DNA of 64,000 nucleotides from Pohlia nutans (taxonomy: Eukaryota > Streptophyta > Bryopsida > Bryales > Mniaceae). The position numbers and the translations under genes were made by a program. Within the stretch, counting starts at the first letter, position 1, and each line of letters opens with the position of its first letter. The notes under the pieces are model-generated. The model did not search any database and was not told the DNA's origin. It saw nothing but the letters and a program-made list of their open reading frames with translations. Below, in pieces: positions 9,739 to 23,352 of this stretch. The stretch is from positions 8,681,501 to 8,745,500 of the forward strand of contig CM040096.1 of the NCBI GenBank assembly GCA_022496805.1. The letters run 5' to 3'.

Positions 9739-12067
9739 ATGAGCATGACACATGAGTCAATTCTTTTGGGAGTGGATATTTTTATGTGTGATTAGACAAA
9801 GGACCACTGGTTAGGACTACTTGGACCTCTCGAGGTTAGACTCTATACTTATATTTATATATGTAATAATTGTAGCAATGTACTAAATGTATATAAAATC
9901 ACATTCTTTTTTCTTTTTCCTATAACATCTCGCTTTCTTAATAAAAAAAATTTAAAGAATTTTTCATTTGTGAATGACTATTATTGTTTGATATTTAAAA
10001 CGGAGGTGGATGGCAATGTTGGCAATAAATATTTCTAAATATGAACAACATTTCTTATTTGGAAAATTGTGTGTATTTATATTTTATAATTGGTTCAATG
10101 AATGTATTCTATTTTTCAAACTGTTACTTTGAAATAAGTAAAAATCATTTGGTTTAGATTTGCTTACCTTGTTCTCGGCCTACTAAATTAATCAACTTAG
10201 TTTGTTTTGTGTGTTTATATATTTGTTTTTTTGTGTTTGTCGCTTGAGATTTCTATAACTACAAAGCCTACAAGAAATATTGTTGAAAACCCTTCACGAG
10301 AAGGAGGTATTATAAGAAGTTTTGGACCTACAAAATTTGAATCACAAAATATTTTGCCTAAAAATATAATATGATTTTTTTTGAAAACAAAAATAATTGA
10401 TTTTTTCTACAATTTGCACAATTGCACAACCACCATTTGTTGTATTGTGTTCAATGGCAAATCATATTAATATTGTTCATACTCTTCATTCTTTTAGTTT
10501 TGTCTTTGACTTACTAAAGTCAGTTTACTATGGTGTGTGATTTAGCCAATGAGTTGGTTTTGTTAAAATTTGTACAACAATTGTGAACTCGGTTTTTTAT
10601 TTTTTATATTTATATGCATTGTAGCAAGACACTATGCAAGCAATGTGGGGTGGTCCCTTTTTATTTAAAGCATTGTGCAAGAAGCCTAAAAATGCCTTGA
10701 TCATGAAGTTTTTCAATGAATAACGTAGTACCCTTTCTATTTTGGCGGAAATTAAATGACAAAATGTCTATTCTATGGTCTCTTCCCTTTTTACGGGCTG
10801 CCCGAGATGAAAAATATACATTTATAAAAAATATAAAAACAAAAAACAAAAAACAAAAAATATTTTTTAATTAGTAAATCAAGTGTACTTTCCAACCCAA
10901 TTGGAATCATGTCAATCCGATTTAAACTCCACCAACGAGAATTCTTCAAAGACAAAGACCTCAACATTGTCCTAGCGTTATATAGCTTACTATTTTGAGA
11001 AAGAAATGATGTTCTCCAAGTATGAGAAAAGTGCTTTTAAAGCTTTTATAATACAATGTCTAGTGTTATCCAATCATACCAAATTTGAAATTCTGAAAAT
11101 AATTTTTTAAATTTTGGTGAATATTCAACTACAAGTGCTTCTAAATTCATTATCTAAGTATCTAAAACATTTTTTTGAAAGTTTGATGGTACGGAAAGTT
11201 ACTAAACATCATGCTTCTTATTTTCTCTGTTGGACCAAACTTCATCAAAGTTGTAGAAGTAATGTTTTATAACACATCTAAGTTTTGCCCTTACCCCTTC
11301 AGGCATTTAGGGGTAAATTAAAAATTTGTTTTTTACTTTTGGGTTTTCTTTGAAATAATTTTTTTCAAGTTGGACTTTTAATAAATTTTCAAATTTAGAA
11401 TTAAACATGGACAATTTTTTCAATCAAAGTTTGGATAGAAATTGCTTAAAATGTTATTGAACTGGAAGTTTTGAAATTTGAAATTTTAAAGATAAATTAG
11501 TTTTGGAAAATTAGAGTTTGATTATATAGTTGATATGTAGTTGATGTGTACTCATATATCATTTTATTTTTTCATTGTGCCAATGCTACACATTTTTAAA
11601 GTTGGTTAAAAACTAATGTTTTTAATAAAATGCACAATTTACACAAAATGCACTAAAATGCACTAAATTAAAAAAAAACTTTGTCCAAGAATTGATACAC
11701 GCTACCATGCATCCATCCATTCTTTTTATTTTTTCTTAAATAGATACAATTGCATTAATTCATCAATAAAAAATCATATACATTTATTGAGTTAATTGGC
11801 TTCCATTTCTAAGTTTTAATTTCCAAACTAAAGTTGAGTTTTTTTGCAATGGAAAATTTTGAAAAGTTTTCAAAATGTCACAATGACTTGAGTATGTCAA
11901 CAAAATCTCTTAGTTTAAAAAGACAAGCATTACGGATGAAAATTCTCAAATCTAGACCAATTTGGGATCCTTCAATTAGATTAGAATCCAATATACAACC
12001 TATAGAACAAAATTGACCATAAATGAGTTGTGCATTGGTCACAAGGAACAAAGAAATTGACAAGTTA

Positions 12068-12832
12068 CCCCTAAACACTCGAGGGGGCTCAACCTAAAAC
12101 TGCCTCATTTCGGCAATTTTCGTTGATGATCTCTTAATGATTTTCAAAACCTTTTTTCATATTCCAACTATAGTATCTTGAACTCCTAGGCCTTATAAAC
12201 CATTCTTCAAAATCTCAAAACATTTGACTGTACAGATGTCAAGATTGCATCAAATGAAGTTTACATTTTGAAATTTCAAGCCTTGAAAAATCCGGGCAAC
12301 CTTGCTTCGATGGGCTCCCAAACCAAAAAAGAGTTGAATGATGTGTCATTTTTGACCATTCTCAAAATGAGGTAGTTAACAAAATGCATGACTCAATTTG
12401 ACAAAATATTCAATTCATTAACATTTTTTACCCTTGTAATGAATGGGGGTATGAAGAAAAGTAAGAGATTTTGGTCAAATTGGATTATCCCTTCAACTCT
12501 CCTCCAATTGGAAGCACCTACAACTCATAGCATGCAACCTGTGTGAACTGAACAAAAATTTCTTTGAGGTGCCCAATGCATCTCATCAGCTTAGATTTTT
12601 GGGCAAGCCTACCCGAACTATTGAAGTTGATTTCAACATTGAGATGTTTTACTTTGAAAATTTCCCCTAAGTGGAGTTTTGCTTGTATGGACATAATTCC
12701 AAGTGCATTGGAAAGAAGACTTGTTTATTTATAGCACTATGTTTTTTTTTTTTGAAAAAAATATTTTTTTAGGCCTGGACAACCCGAGAAAATGGGCAAG
12801 AACCAAAAAATGGTCTTTTGGGAGCTTAGGGG
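12068..12832. mobile_element. TTAA-type short element, about 765 bp
   Basis: Left end CCCCTAAACAC preceded by TTA(C), right end GCTTAGGGG followed by TTAA. Terminal match is 7-8 bp and the left TTAA has one change, so this is an older copy. Size matches the 763-bp element at 31619. Non-coding. Confidence 0.5.
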
Positions 12833-13197
12833 TTAAAGCCCGATTTAAAGTTGATTTCATTATTCATATAAAGAAAAAAAATGTACAATATATTGATGTC
12901 AATTTGAAGACATGGTTGAGAAACTAAATTATTTTTATGTTAGTCTAGATTTTGGCATTCTAAAATAGGATTCTTAAAACCTCTAAACTAGCTTTCAATT
13001 GTTGAACAATTTTTCATTTATTTGGATGAATAGATCAATTCAACTTTTTCAAACAATCATAACTTATAAATTTACAAAGCACCAAAATTTTGTTTTATAT
13101 ATGATAAAAGTGACTTCAATGTAGGTAAATTGTGCCAAATAGAACTTCTCTTCAAAAAACAAAAATAAACACCACAAAATAGTTGCAATAGTTGTTG

Positions 13198-13385
13198 CTA
13201 AATATTGTACAACTTTACAATGCCAATGTTGCAATATGGGCCATGAAGTTGCAAAAAGATTATCCTATACTATGCAATACTTATTGCTAAGTATTTCACA
13301 ATAATTTTCTACAATGCCAATGTTGCAATACGTATCACAAAGTTGCAAAAATGTTACACTAGGCTATACAATATGTGTTCTTGAG
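13198..13385 (+). repeat. About 92-bp tandem duplication
   Basis: Two diverged units start at 13198 and 13288. Each has GCTAA.TATT, then ACAATGCCAATGTTGCAATA, then AAGTTGCAAAAA. No coding potential. Confidence 0.65.
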
Positions 13386-14233
13386 TATTGCATGCTATCA
13401 AGAACAATGGGAGGTAACTTTATAACACAAGAGCATCATACAAAGTTTAAATAGAGAGATCCAAGACTGGTGTTGGCATGATTGAGGTTTCCCTCCTCTT
13501 GCCTCTAATATATATGACAAATTTATCTTGCAGTTCTTTCAAGAGACTATATGATTGTCCTATCGAACAAGAAGATATTCTAAGGGGCACTAGTATATTA
13601 TAGGAGTCACAAATTTTGTTCAAGAAGGCGTATACATAGTTTTGAAGAGACACTTAAAGATAACTATATCTTGGATTCTAGAGGTCACCTAGACGAGTAT
13701 ATTGAATATTCTAAGAGGTTTGATTTCTAGGCAAATACAATAGATATGTAGTATTAAGGTAATTTCTAATTCCTCCACAATGGTTTAAAGTGTATGTCAA
13801 TGACATATACTCGTCTATACATTAAAAGAAGGTTGTTTGCTTGATTTGTTTGCTTGTATGTTTTGTATGTTACATTGATATCTCCCTAATTGTACGTCCA
13901 CCTGCATTCTTGATATCTTCGGAAAACTGTCAAAAAAGAGAGGGGCATTGAAGTGGACTCGTTGCTTTTTGGACATAGACAAATGGTTTTGATTTCCAAA
14001 ACAAATCTTTGGCAATTATTTACAAATGATGATTTGGATTTATATTTCATCAAAGGTTTCAAATAATCTAGTTCAAAACTTCAAATCATATATAATAGCT
14101 TTTGTGACAATATAAATACTAAAAGTGATTATCTTATACAACATCAAATTATATTCGGGTAGATATTTAAGTTAGAAGTTTTTTTTAAGATCATGAAAAA
14201 CATAAAAACATCATTTGGAGAAAGGTATCTTAA

Positions 14234-14801
14234 CCCCTAAATGCCTAGAGCCCTCTCCAAATTCGGCAATTTTGCAAAGATGCATTATAAAATGCAACCT
14301 AGAGGGATATTTTGAACTTGATATATGAATAAAAGTTGTACATTATGAATTTTAGATTCTATCCATACGGTAAGATCTATGATTGCTATTACCAATAATT
14401 TTGTATAAAATTTGAAACGTGAAATTCAAAATTATTTTGTAATTCAATTACGAATAAGATATTGACAATCTACGGATAAAATTCTTTGTGATTGGTTGAA
14501 ATGTAATACTCTAAGTGTAGAGATTTTTGGAGATTTTTTGGTTGCTTAATTTTATGAGTTGACTTTTTTTGGAGCATTTTAACACTGAAATCTTCAAAAT
14601 TTTGGGTGAATCACTACAACATGAAATGAGGCATAAAAATTTCACAAATCATCCCTTTCTAATTGGATCACATGTGCATAAAGCTAACTTCCTATAGAAT
14701 CTACAGTAAAAAATCCACACTGCAAAAAGTCCTTGACGGATGAGAATCTACGGATGAAATCTATACATCGTCCAAAAAATGGACGCTTAGGCAGTTAGGG
14801 G
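14234..14801. mobile_element. TTAA-type (piggyBac-like) MITE, copy 1
   Basis: 568 bp. Left end TTAA-CCCCTAAATGCC, right end GGCAGTTAGGGG-TTAA. Only the four bases TTAA are duplicated; flanks differ beyond them. Interior is non-coding and clearly related to 16011-16576 and, inverted, to 57902-58470 (shared blocks such as TTGCAAAGATGCATTATAA and ACATGAAATGAGGCA). Confidence 0.72.
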
Positions 14802-15386
14802 TTAACCCCTAAAGCACCAAGAAACTAAAATTGGGCCTCATGTTTTTTATAGCGTTTCTGAATAGGTCCTATGTAGCCTTTGTCTTATTCAAATTTATTT
14901 TTCTATTCATCAAAACATGCAATGTTCTTCACTAATTCGAATGATATTAAACCTAGTTATGATGAAATTCTATTTTTCACAATATGATTAGTTGAATTTT
15001 TCATTTTAAAATTATGAATCCTTGGTCCTATAACCCCTAAAGGACCATGTTCATTCTTAAAATTTTAGCACTTCTCGTGATGCTTTCAAAAACGCAATTG
15101 TATCTCTCAATTGGTGTTTATGTAGAAAAATTCACCGTTCAAGCTTACAAAAGACTTAGTCGTGAGATTGTATATCAAATTTCATGACAATCTGCGGTAT
15201 ATATTACATAATTATATGGTTTGATCATGATTTTTTTGTTACACTTTTGAGCAATCCGTATAATTCCTAACACGCTCCCTTCACCTGCAAAATCAATATA
15301 ATCCCTATATTGCTTGTATTCAGAATTTTGATCCTTGTTATTTTGGCACTTTATTTGAATGATTATACTTTCTTTTTCTTTATAAT

Positions 15387-15392
<6 letters not shown>

Positions 15393-15464
<72 letters not shown>
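15393..15464. repeat. (AT)n microsatellite with adjacent TAGA repeat
   Basis: About 70 bp of alternating TA, followed from 15481 by seven to eight TAGA units with one CAGA interruption. Confidence 0.95.
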
Positions 15465-15467
<3 letters not shown>

Positions 15468-16010
15468 TGACCTCCTAAATTAGATAGATAGATAGATAGA
15501 CAGATAGATAGAAACTCCGATCCTCCTTCGAGGCCGGCATGAATAAAGTGTCCGTTTGCAATGTCAATGACCCAGTGTCCACCGGACATTGGGACAAAAC
15601 TATTCTCCCTGTTGGGAATGGAAACCTCCTAAATCATAAGGAATTAGGAGCTAATTTGTTTTGAAGTTGATGTCCGAAGGGTAATTTTGTTATCCTACAA
15701 TTACTTTTCCAAATTTTCATAATGTTTTTCTAATAAAAAAATGATTTCACCAACCATGTTAAAATCTACATAGTTTTGTCAAGAATGTAAAAAACTATTA
15801 GGTACTAAAGGCAAACGCTCGTCTTGTTTTGCTTTTCATTATGATGAGGATTTTTAAAGCTAAGGGTAGTTGAAGGTGTTATTGATATCATGGGAAAAAA
15901 AATTCAAATAGAATATTTGCATATTGAAAGTTTCACATAATTTCAACCTATAAAGTGCAAGCTATTAAATTCTGAAGTATTTTTGTCATCATAAATTACA
16001 CTAAGTTTAA

Positions 16011-16576
16011 CCCTTAAACGTCTTCTCTCCTCTCCAAATTTGGCAGTTTTACAAAGATACATTATAAATGCAACTGAGAGGGATATCTTGAATTTGATGT
16101 CTAAATAAGAGTTGTACATTATAAATTTTAGATTGTATCCATATAGTTAGATCTGCAATTGCTATTACCGATATTTTTGTATAAAATTTGAAGCTTTAAA
16201 TTCAAAAATATTTTGTAATTCAATTATGAATAGGATACTGGCAATCTGTGGATGAAATTTGTCATAACGGTTTGAAATGTAATACTCTTGGTGTAGTGAT
16301 TTTTAAGGATTTTTTGGTTGTTTGATTTTACAAGCTTATTTTCTCAAGAGCACATTTAGACTAAAATCTTCAATTTTTTTGGTGAATCATTGCAACATGA
16401 AATGAGGCACAAGATTTTCACAAATTATTCCCTTTCTAATTGCATCACACATGCACAAAGCTATCTTGCCATAGAATTTTGTAATAATTTTTTCGTTGCA
16501 AAAAGTGCATGACGAATGAAAAGACATTGATGAAATCTGTATATCGTTCAGAAAATGGACAGTTGGGAGTCAGGGG
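16011..16576. mobile_element. TTAA-type MITE, copy 2
   Basis: 566 bp, same orientation and family as 14234-14801. Left end TTAA-CCCTTAAACG is intact; right end GTCAGGGG-TTTG is decayed. Interior homology to copy 1 is continuous over nearly the full length. Confidence 0.65.
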
Positions 16577-17229
16577 TTTGAAAATTAACGTAAATTAAAG
16601 ATTTAAATATCCAGTAGAAGATCACAAGCCCTTGATAACATAAATTTTCACGCTGACGTTGAAATGATGTATTGAAGTTCAAATTATTTATTTTTAAAAT
16701 TACTATATATATCAACATGCATCAAGACGTCATGGTTAATGCAAAACTAGAGAATACATTCTCTAAATAACATGTATGTATTTTTAGTACACGATACTTT
16801 TTTGCAAATATGCGGTGGTTTGGAGTGTCACATACAACAAAAAAGTGTTTGAAGAGGAATTTGCATGTCAAAGGTTTTTCACGATTCTAACTTAAAAACT
16901 ATTGATATTGAATTTCAAAATATATATGTCATTCCAAATTGGAGAATTTAGAAAATGAAACTTGAAAAGAAAATTGTGTGAATTAAACCACAAGTCAGAT
17001 AGGGTTTTTGAGTGTTGTAAAAAATTCTCATAGCCATGACAGTCTATGTTTGGAATTTCAGAACTTTTGGTTGCACCAGATTGAATTTTTTGAGTTTTGA
17101 AATAATTCAATCATCAAATGTGGTAACTTGCGGGAGATAGAGTTTAGGACGAGCGTGCCATCATAGTTTTAGGAGCAATACATGCTATACAAATATAATG
17201 TAAAATAGAATTGTCGTTTAGAATTTTTT

Positions 17230-17665
17230 TCCTAATAGCATGCCCTATTGTATATTTGGTGTAACTAACATTGCCTGAGGAATATTCTCCACCTTCAAAT
17301 GTTCAATAAAAACTCATTATTGTTCAATAAAAATCTATTCTCAAAATATATATGTACACTATAAATCTTTGCAACTATGAAATCATGAATGGTGGTATTG
17401 AAATTGTCAAAAAGTTTTTGATAAGGGGGTGTGCAGATTGACAGTCACATGGTTTCATCTAACAAGACAAAAAACATGACAGTTAAAAAGAAAATTATTA
17501 TTACATATTAAATGTAATTAAAACAAATGGTCATAAGAAAGGATTCAAACACGAGTTGCCTTATTGTAAGTGTGAAAACGAGATATGCCATATTACCATA
17601 AATTAAACAAAATGTTTCATTTTCATCAAAAATATTTCACTTACTATTCTCTTTTCAAATTAGAA
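17230..17665 (+). repeat. Dispersed repeat family, copy 2
   Basis: Same-orientation match to 3830-4240. Shared blocks include CACTATAAATCTTTGCAACT and AAATGTAATTAAAACAAATGG. No open frame. Confidence 0.6.
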
Positions 17666-18594
17666 GACAACGATGCCATCAATTTATCAACCAAAAAACT
17701 TAAAACAAATATTTTATAAACAAGAATTTTTTAATTTTCTTTACAATAATGAGTTGAGCAATCAACAATATTAAATATAAATCTTGTATGAGTAAAATAT
17801 TCACCACCCTACCAATATTATCAAATCAAATATTCACAAGAGTATTGACTTCAAGACTAAAAACTAAAATTATATATTCCAAATATTTTCTATTCAAAAT
17901 ATTAATTATCAAAATAATTACTATCACTTAATATTATTCCTAACCCAAATTCTTTTCGAATAAGACCATTCAAATCACACAATCACTTTGGTTAACCAAA
18001 ATTAGAACATGTGATCCGACCCCCAAAATATAAGGAAACTAGAATCTATGTTGTCCTTGAGTGTAAACCAAAATCAAATTAGATAGTGAACTCAACACCT
18101 TCCACTTTCAATTTTAGACATGAGTTTTGCATGCCACTCCAAGTTGTCAGAGCCACCTAATTAAACCAGTCACCCAATTATATCTCAAGCTTACCACGTG
18201 CCTTGCCATTATCTCAAATTGAATGTGGGCCAGCGCCTTCAAGCTTTGGCTCTTTGTGAACTCACCTTAGACTGATTGTAGCCACCTTTGTGATGGCAGA
18301 ACTAGTTTGCCCTCCTTTCTATTTTAGATTCTTTGAAAACCATGCCAATTTGTTTGGCTGCCTTAGATATCGGTCATACTCACTTTACTTGACATTTATT
18401 CTCTTTTCTTTTCGGTTAACTCTAGGCTCACCTTAATTAACATGTATTCTCTCTTCTTTTCAGTTAACTCTACTATTTCAAAAATTTATTCTGTAAGTCA
18501 AATTCATAACCCGCTAAAGTGTAAAAGTGAAAACGACAAAAACATTGCCATATAATAATCTTCTTATTTCAAACCGTTGATTGAGTGAACAGGA

Positions 18595-18790
18595 TCCAAC
18601 GGATTCCGCCAGCTCCGGTCTCAGGGGGGACGGACGAAGGCTGTCGTTGACGAACAGAGGGCGACGGTCGTCTCGAAAGGATCTAGGGTTAGGGCTCTGC
18701 AGGGGTTGAAGGCCGAGCGAAGGGCTTCGTTGTGTCTCTTTTTCCAGCTTGCTGCGTTTGCTCAAGCCCCGCGAGCTTCTACTCGCCACC
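18595..18790 (+). promoter_or_regulatory. RPS9 promoter / 5' UTR region
   Basis: GC content rises sharply here from the AT-rich upstream DNA. CTAGGGTTAGGG near 18682 is a telo-box-like motif known from plant ribosomal-protein promoters. The start codon has a good context (CCACCATGG). The transcription start is not determined. Confidence 0.5.
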
Positions 18791-19847
<1,057 letters not shown>

Positions 19848-21183
19848 ACGGTATGTAGCAATGACTGCCAGAAGAGGGCAAAGGACGTAAAGAATTAAGA
19901 AAAGCAGTGAAATACTCCTCCCTGTGGATAATTTTGCATTCGAGTCCTATTGTGACTCCACTTTTATGTTTTCTGGTGTGTTGGGATTGATGACCAACTC
20001 CGGGAAGCATTAATTCGAATCTGAGTTTGCCATCTCTGAGTGTCGAGTATTGTAATTAGCTCAATTTTTTGTTTTCGATCGTGCACTTTGGTGGAGCATG
20101 CTAATGAGTCATTTGGCTAATTGACGTTCTTTTTACAATCGTCTCCCGTAGGTATTACTGAATATCCTATTCTTAAGGATTTGTTGTGATTTCTGCTGGA
20201 TACCTCTGATTGTGATTGTGATTTCGTGTATTTAGTGCGGTGTTTTTTCGTGTTTTATGCAAGCGTTTCTCATCTTTTCACTGGGTTGGTGAGAGCAGAC
20301 CATGGAGTTGCACTCTCATGGTCTTAGTATTTGATTTGTACATATTGCACTTTGCTGTTGACAAATGTTTCCATCGCAGCTTGTGTTGTTAGCTACACAC
20401 TTCCGATTTGCAACCTCATCAGGGAATCTTGTTCATCGGAGAATCCTGTTGTCGCTGGTCACAGCATCACATAAAATGGGTGTTTTTTGATCCGATGACT
20501 GTCAGTGCCAAAATACCGTACTAGAGACCTTTAAATGATTCACCTGAATGCTGACAGTTACCGACATGCCGTTCTCAACTACCATATTCCAGTTGCTGAT
20601 TCGCACGTAGCATTCGAAAAGGTTTTGCCACTGGTAAGACCAGATAGCACAGCAGGGTGATTAAAAGATTGTCCCTTTTATCTGTGTACAATCTATTATA
20701 TGGTGCAGGATGGTGTACTATATCTCTTGCTCTGCCTCAACCTGGTGCATGCATGTATGCTCCCTACAACAATTCCAGGTTCTGGTACAGACCTACCTAG
20801 TTTTTTATGTAATACAACAATTCCAGGTTCTGGTACAGACCTACCTAGTTTATTATGTAATGCACAGTGGTGCATGCATGCTCCCCACAACCATTCTAGT
20901 GCAGAAATGGTCGCGCTGGAGTGGCTACAACACGAGTCCACCTTGTATATTACCTTGCATATTAGAACTCACACTAAAACAAATCAATTTAAAATCTTTT
21001 CTCAATGCATGCAACCAAAAGTTGTCAATTTGTTGAGTAAAATGTGAATAACTTTGGAACTTGATTGACCATATTGGGATATATTTGAAGAGTGAAGAGA
21101 GGAAAACATTGCAAAAAGTTGATCACAAATTTGACACTTGGAGGTTCTCCAAAATACAACAAATTACAACGAATACATCAATG
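19848..21183. other. RPS9 3' flank, no further gene
   Basis: The first few hundred bases probably include the RPS9 3' UTR. Beyond that there is no coding signal. A 48-bp tandem duplication lies at 20766-20861. Confidence 0.55.
20766..20861 (+). repeat. 48-bp tandem duplication
   Basis: Two units starting ACAACAATTCCAGGTTCTGG, differing by two or three bases, at 20766 and 20814. Confidence 0.9.
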
Positions 21184-22165
21184 TACAGTGGGGTCCAACA
21201 TGGAATGGCGTTTTTGGTTTCGCAGTGAGAAAAATTTCAGTACTGCCAACTTTGAAAGCCTCCCGAGAACTCAAAAATTGGTATTTTACCACGAAATTTT
21301 TACCAGAGACTTATCTTTAAGTTAATTATATGTATGCCAAATTTCAAGGCCAAAAGATTCACCAAAAAAACGTTATTCAAAATCTACCAACATTGGTAGT
21401 TATTCACTGCTGCCAACTTTGACAACCCCCCAAAGATTGAATTATTATTTTTTTGCCATGAAATTCTTGGAAAAGAAACTTCTTTATGTTAATAACATAT
21501 GATAAAAATTTCAATGCCAAAAGATTAATACAAAAAAAGATATTGACAATCTACCAACATGTGTAGTTGTGGGAAACAATGGGGGAAACTTTGCTACCAA
21601 CTTTGACACCCTCCCTACGGTTGAGAAATTGTCTATTTACCATGAAATTTTTGGTACAACATGCTCTTTATGACAAAAACATTCATGCCAAATTTCAAGG
21701 TCAAAAAATCTATACAAAGAAAAATATTTACAATCTACCAATGTGTGTAGTTTCCCCCATTGTTTCCCACAACTACACATGTTGGTAGATTGTTAATATC
21801 GTTTTTTGTATTAATCTTTTGGCCTTGAAATTTTTATCATTTGTCATTAACATAAAGAGTTTTTTTTTCCTAGAATTTCATGGCAAAAAAAAATTAATTC
21901 AATCTTTGGGAGGCTGTCAAAGTTGGCAGCAGTGAAAAAATTTCCATAGCTACCAATGTTGGTAGATTTTGAATAACTTTTTTTCGGTGCATCTTCTGGC
22001 CTTGAAATTTTGTATGCATATAATTAACTTAGAGATAATGCTTTGGTAAAAATTTCGTGGGAAAATACCAATTTTTGAGCTCTCGGGAGGCTTTCAAAGT
22101 TGGAAGTACTGAACTTTTTCTCACTGCGAAACCAAAAACGCCATTCCATGTTGGACCCCACTGTA
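21184..22165. mobile_element. Foldback element with Tc1/mariner-like TA-CAGTGGGGTCC ends
   Basis: Both ends read TACAGTGGGGTCCAACATGG inward (position sum 43349) and sit on a TA dinucleotide. The left half holds three tandem modules of about 165-185 bp, each starting CCAACTTTGA and ending near ATCTACCAA. The right half holds inverted copies of the first two, so the order is U1-U2-U3-U2'-U1'. The short open frames on opposite strands near the ends simply reflect the arm symmetry. Probably a non-autonomous snap-back derivative of a Tc1/mariner element. Confidence 0.75.
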
Positions 22166-22353
22166 CAACAATACACAACAAATATCAACAAATACATCAA
22201 TGTACAACAATACACAACAAATATATTGTTGCATATTTCAAATTATTCATAGAGGATGCTTAAATTTTTTGGGAGGGAGGAATTCATTTATATGATTGCA
22301 TCTTTCAGGGTATGTGTGTTGATCATTGAATTGAGAAGTTTTGGAATTGTTAA

Positions 22354-22875
22354 CCCTTTAACGTTCCATTTCTTTGTAGAATAGTCAAACTACACTTTCA
22401 TACACAATTTAGCTTTCAAGATTTGTTAAAATATTATTTTCATGCTTTTCATGCATGAAATTGTAAGTTTCCTATTAGTCCTAAAATTTTCCGATTTTTT
22501 TGATACAAAATAAACATTCTACAAATTTTTAGGTCAAATACTTCAAGAAATTCATATTAATTACAAAAAATCTTCAATTTTTTAATTTTTTTTAGAACAT
22601 GTGCAAATGACAATGGAGAATCACATGATATTTTTTTTGTAGAATTTTTTAATTTTTATTGTAAAATGCAATGTAATTCAGACCTTGAGCTACGCAGCTT
22701 GCAATAGAAATAAAATATTCAATACTTGAAATTTATAAGAAAAGTGAAGTGAAAACTAGACTTGATAAACTTCATTTTCTCAATTGAAAGTAATAGCAAA
22801 AAAACTTCATCTTCAAGGTCAAAATCGACTTTGACCAACAAACATCCACTATTTGGATGCGCAGTCCTTAAAGGG
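22354..22875. mobile_element. TTAA-type MITE, 522 bp
   Basis: Left end TTAA-CCCTTTAACG, right end CCTTAAAGGG-TTAA. Flanking bases beyond TTAA differ, supporting a 4-bp target duplication. Non-coding. Confidence 0.7.
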
Positions 22876-23352
22876 TTAATATGTGTAGAAACTAGTATGT
22901 GAACAATATAAAAACTCCATAGTTCGACTTCAAAAATCTACCAAAAATTGAATAAAAATGCTATTTGTTGTGTTTATAATTTTCTGCAAATACATAGTCT
23001 CCTTGCAAATGCACTGAATATTTGACTAGGTCAATATTTAGGGGTCTTTACACTAGTGAACAAGAGCCGGGATGGATAATTCTCTTGGTCACGGCCCTTG
23101 GTCAAGAGCCATGACCAAGAGCCAACTTTCCCATCCATTGGTCACCAACAATAGTGTAAAGTGAACTTGGACCGGCCGGCTAGGTGGGCTGAATTTTTTA
23201 ATGTATTTTTGAAAAGAGTAGATTTGATAACTTACATTTCTTTTGCACTCCTCGTCTAGGTCTTCTTCTCTCTCTTCTTCTCCCTTTCCTCTCTTCTCTT
23301 GTTTTCACTCATCTTCTCACCTTGTATTGGAATTTCAGCAATTAGGGTTGTA

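Larger units (their letters stand above)
7217..10105. mobile_element. 2.9-kb foldback structure with nearly identical long inverted arms
   Basis: Bases 7217-8033 and 9289-10105 are gap-free reverse complements (position sums equal 17322). I saw a single difference, near 7318. Homology continues less regularly through G-rich/C-rich minisatellites to about 8205 and 9040, leaving an 830-bp spacer. Symmetry stops abruptly at 7217/10105, but no target duplication was recognised outside. It could be a foldback transposon, a Mutator-like element with long TIRs, or an inverted duplication. Near identity of the arms implies recent origin or gene conversion. A transcript across it would form a very long hairpin. 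Confidence 0.85.
10106..18590. other. Long gene-free AT-rich region
   Basis: No convincing gene. It contains the TTAA-flanked elements and repeats listed separately, plus fragments of the same family: a lone end near 11300-11318 (GGCATTTAGGGGTAAA), another start abutting the element at 14802 (TTAACCCCTAAAGCACC) and one near 15032 (AACCCCTAAAGGACC). AT and TAGA microsatellites lie at 15393-15512. Short open frames here show no codon structure or family resemblance. Confidence 0.6.

Noticed and set aside
15393..15464. Possible replication origin or matrix attachment region at the long AT repeat
   Set aside because: A plain microsatellite with no supporting motif.
21092..22215. Matching short proteins on opposite strands (MEWRFWF...)
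   Set aside because: The conservation is explained by the inverted arms of the foldback element, not by coding selection.
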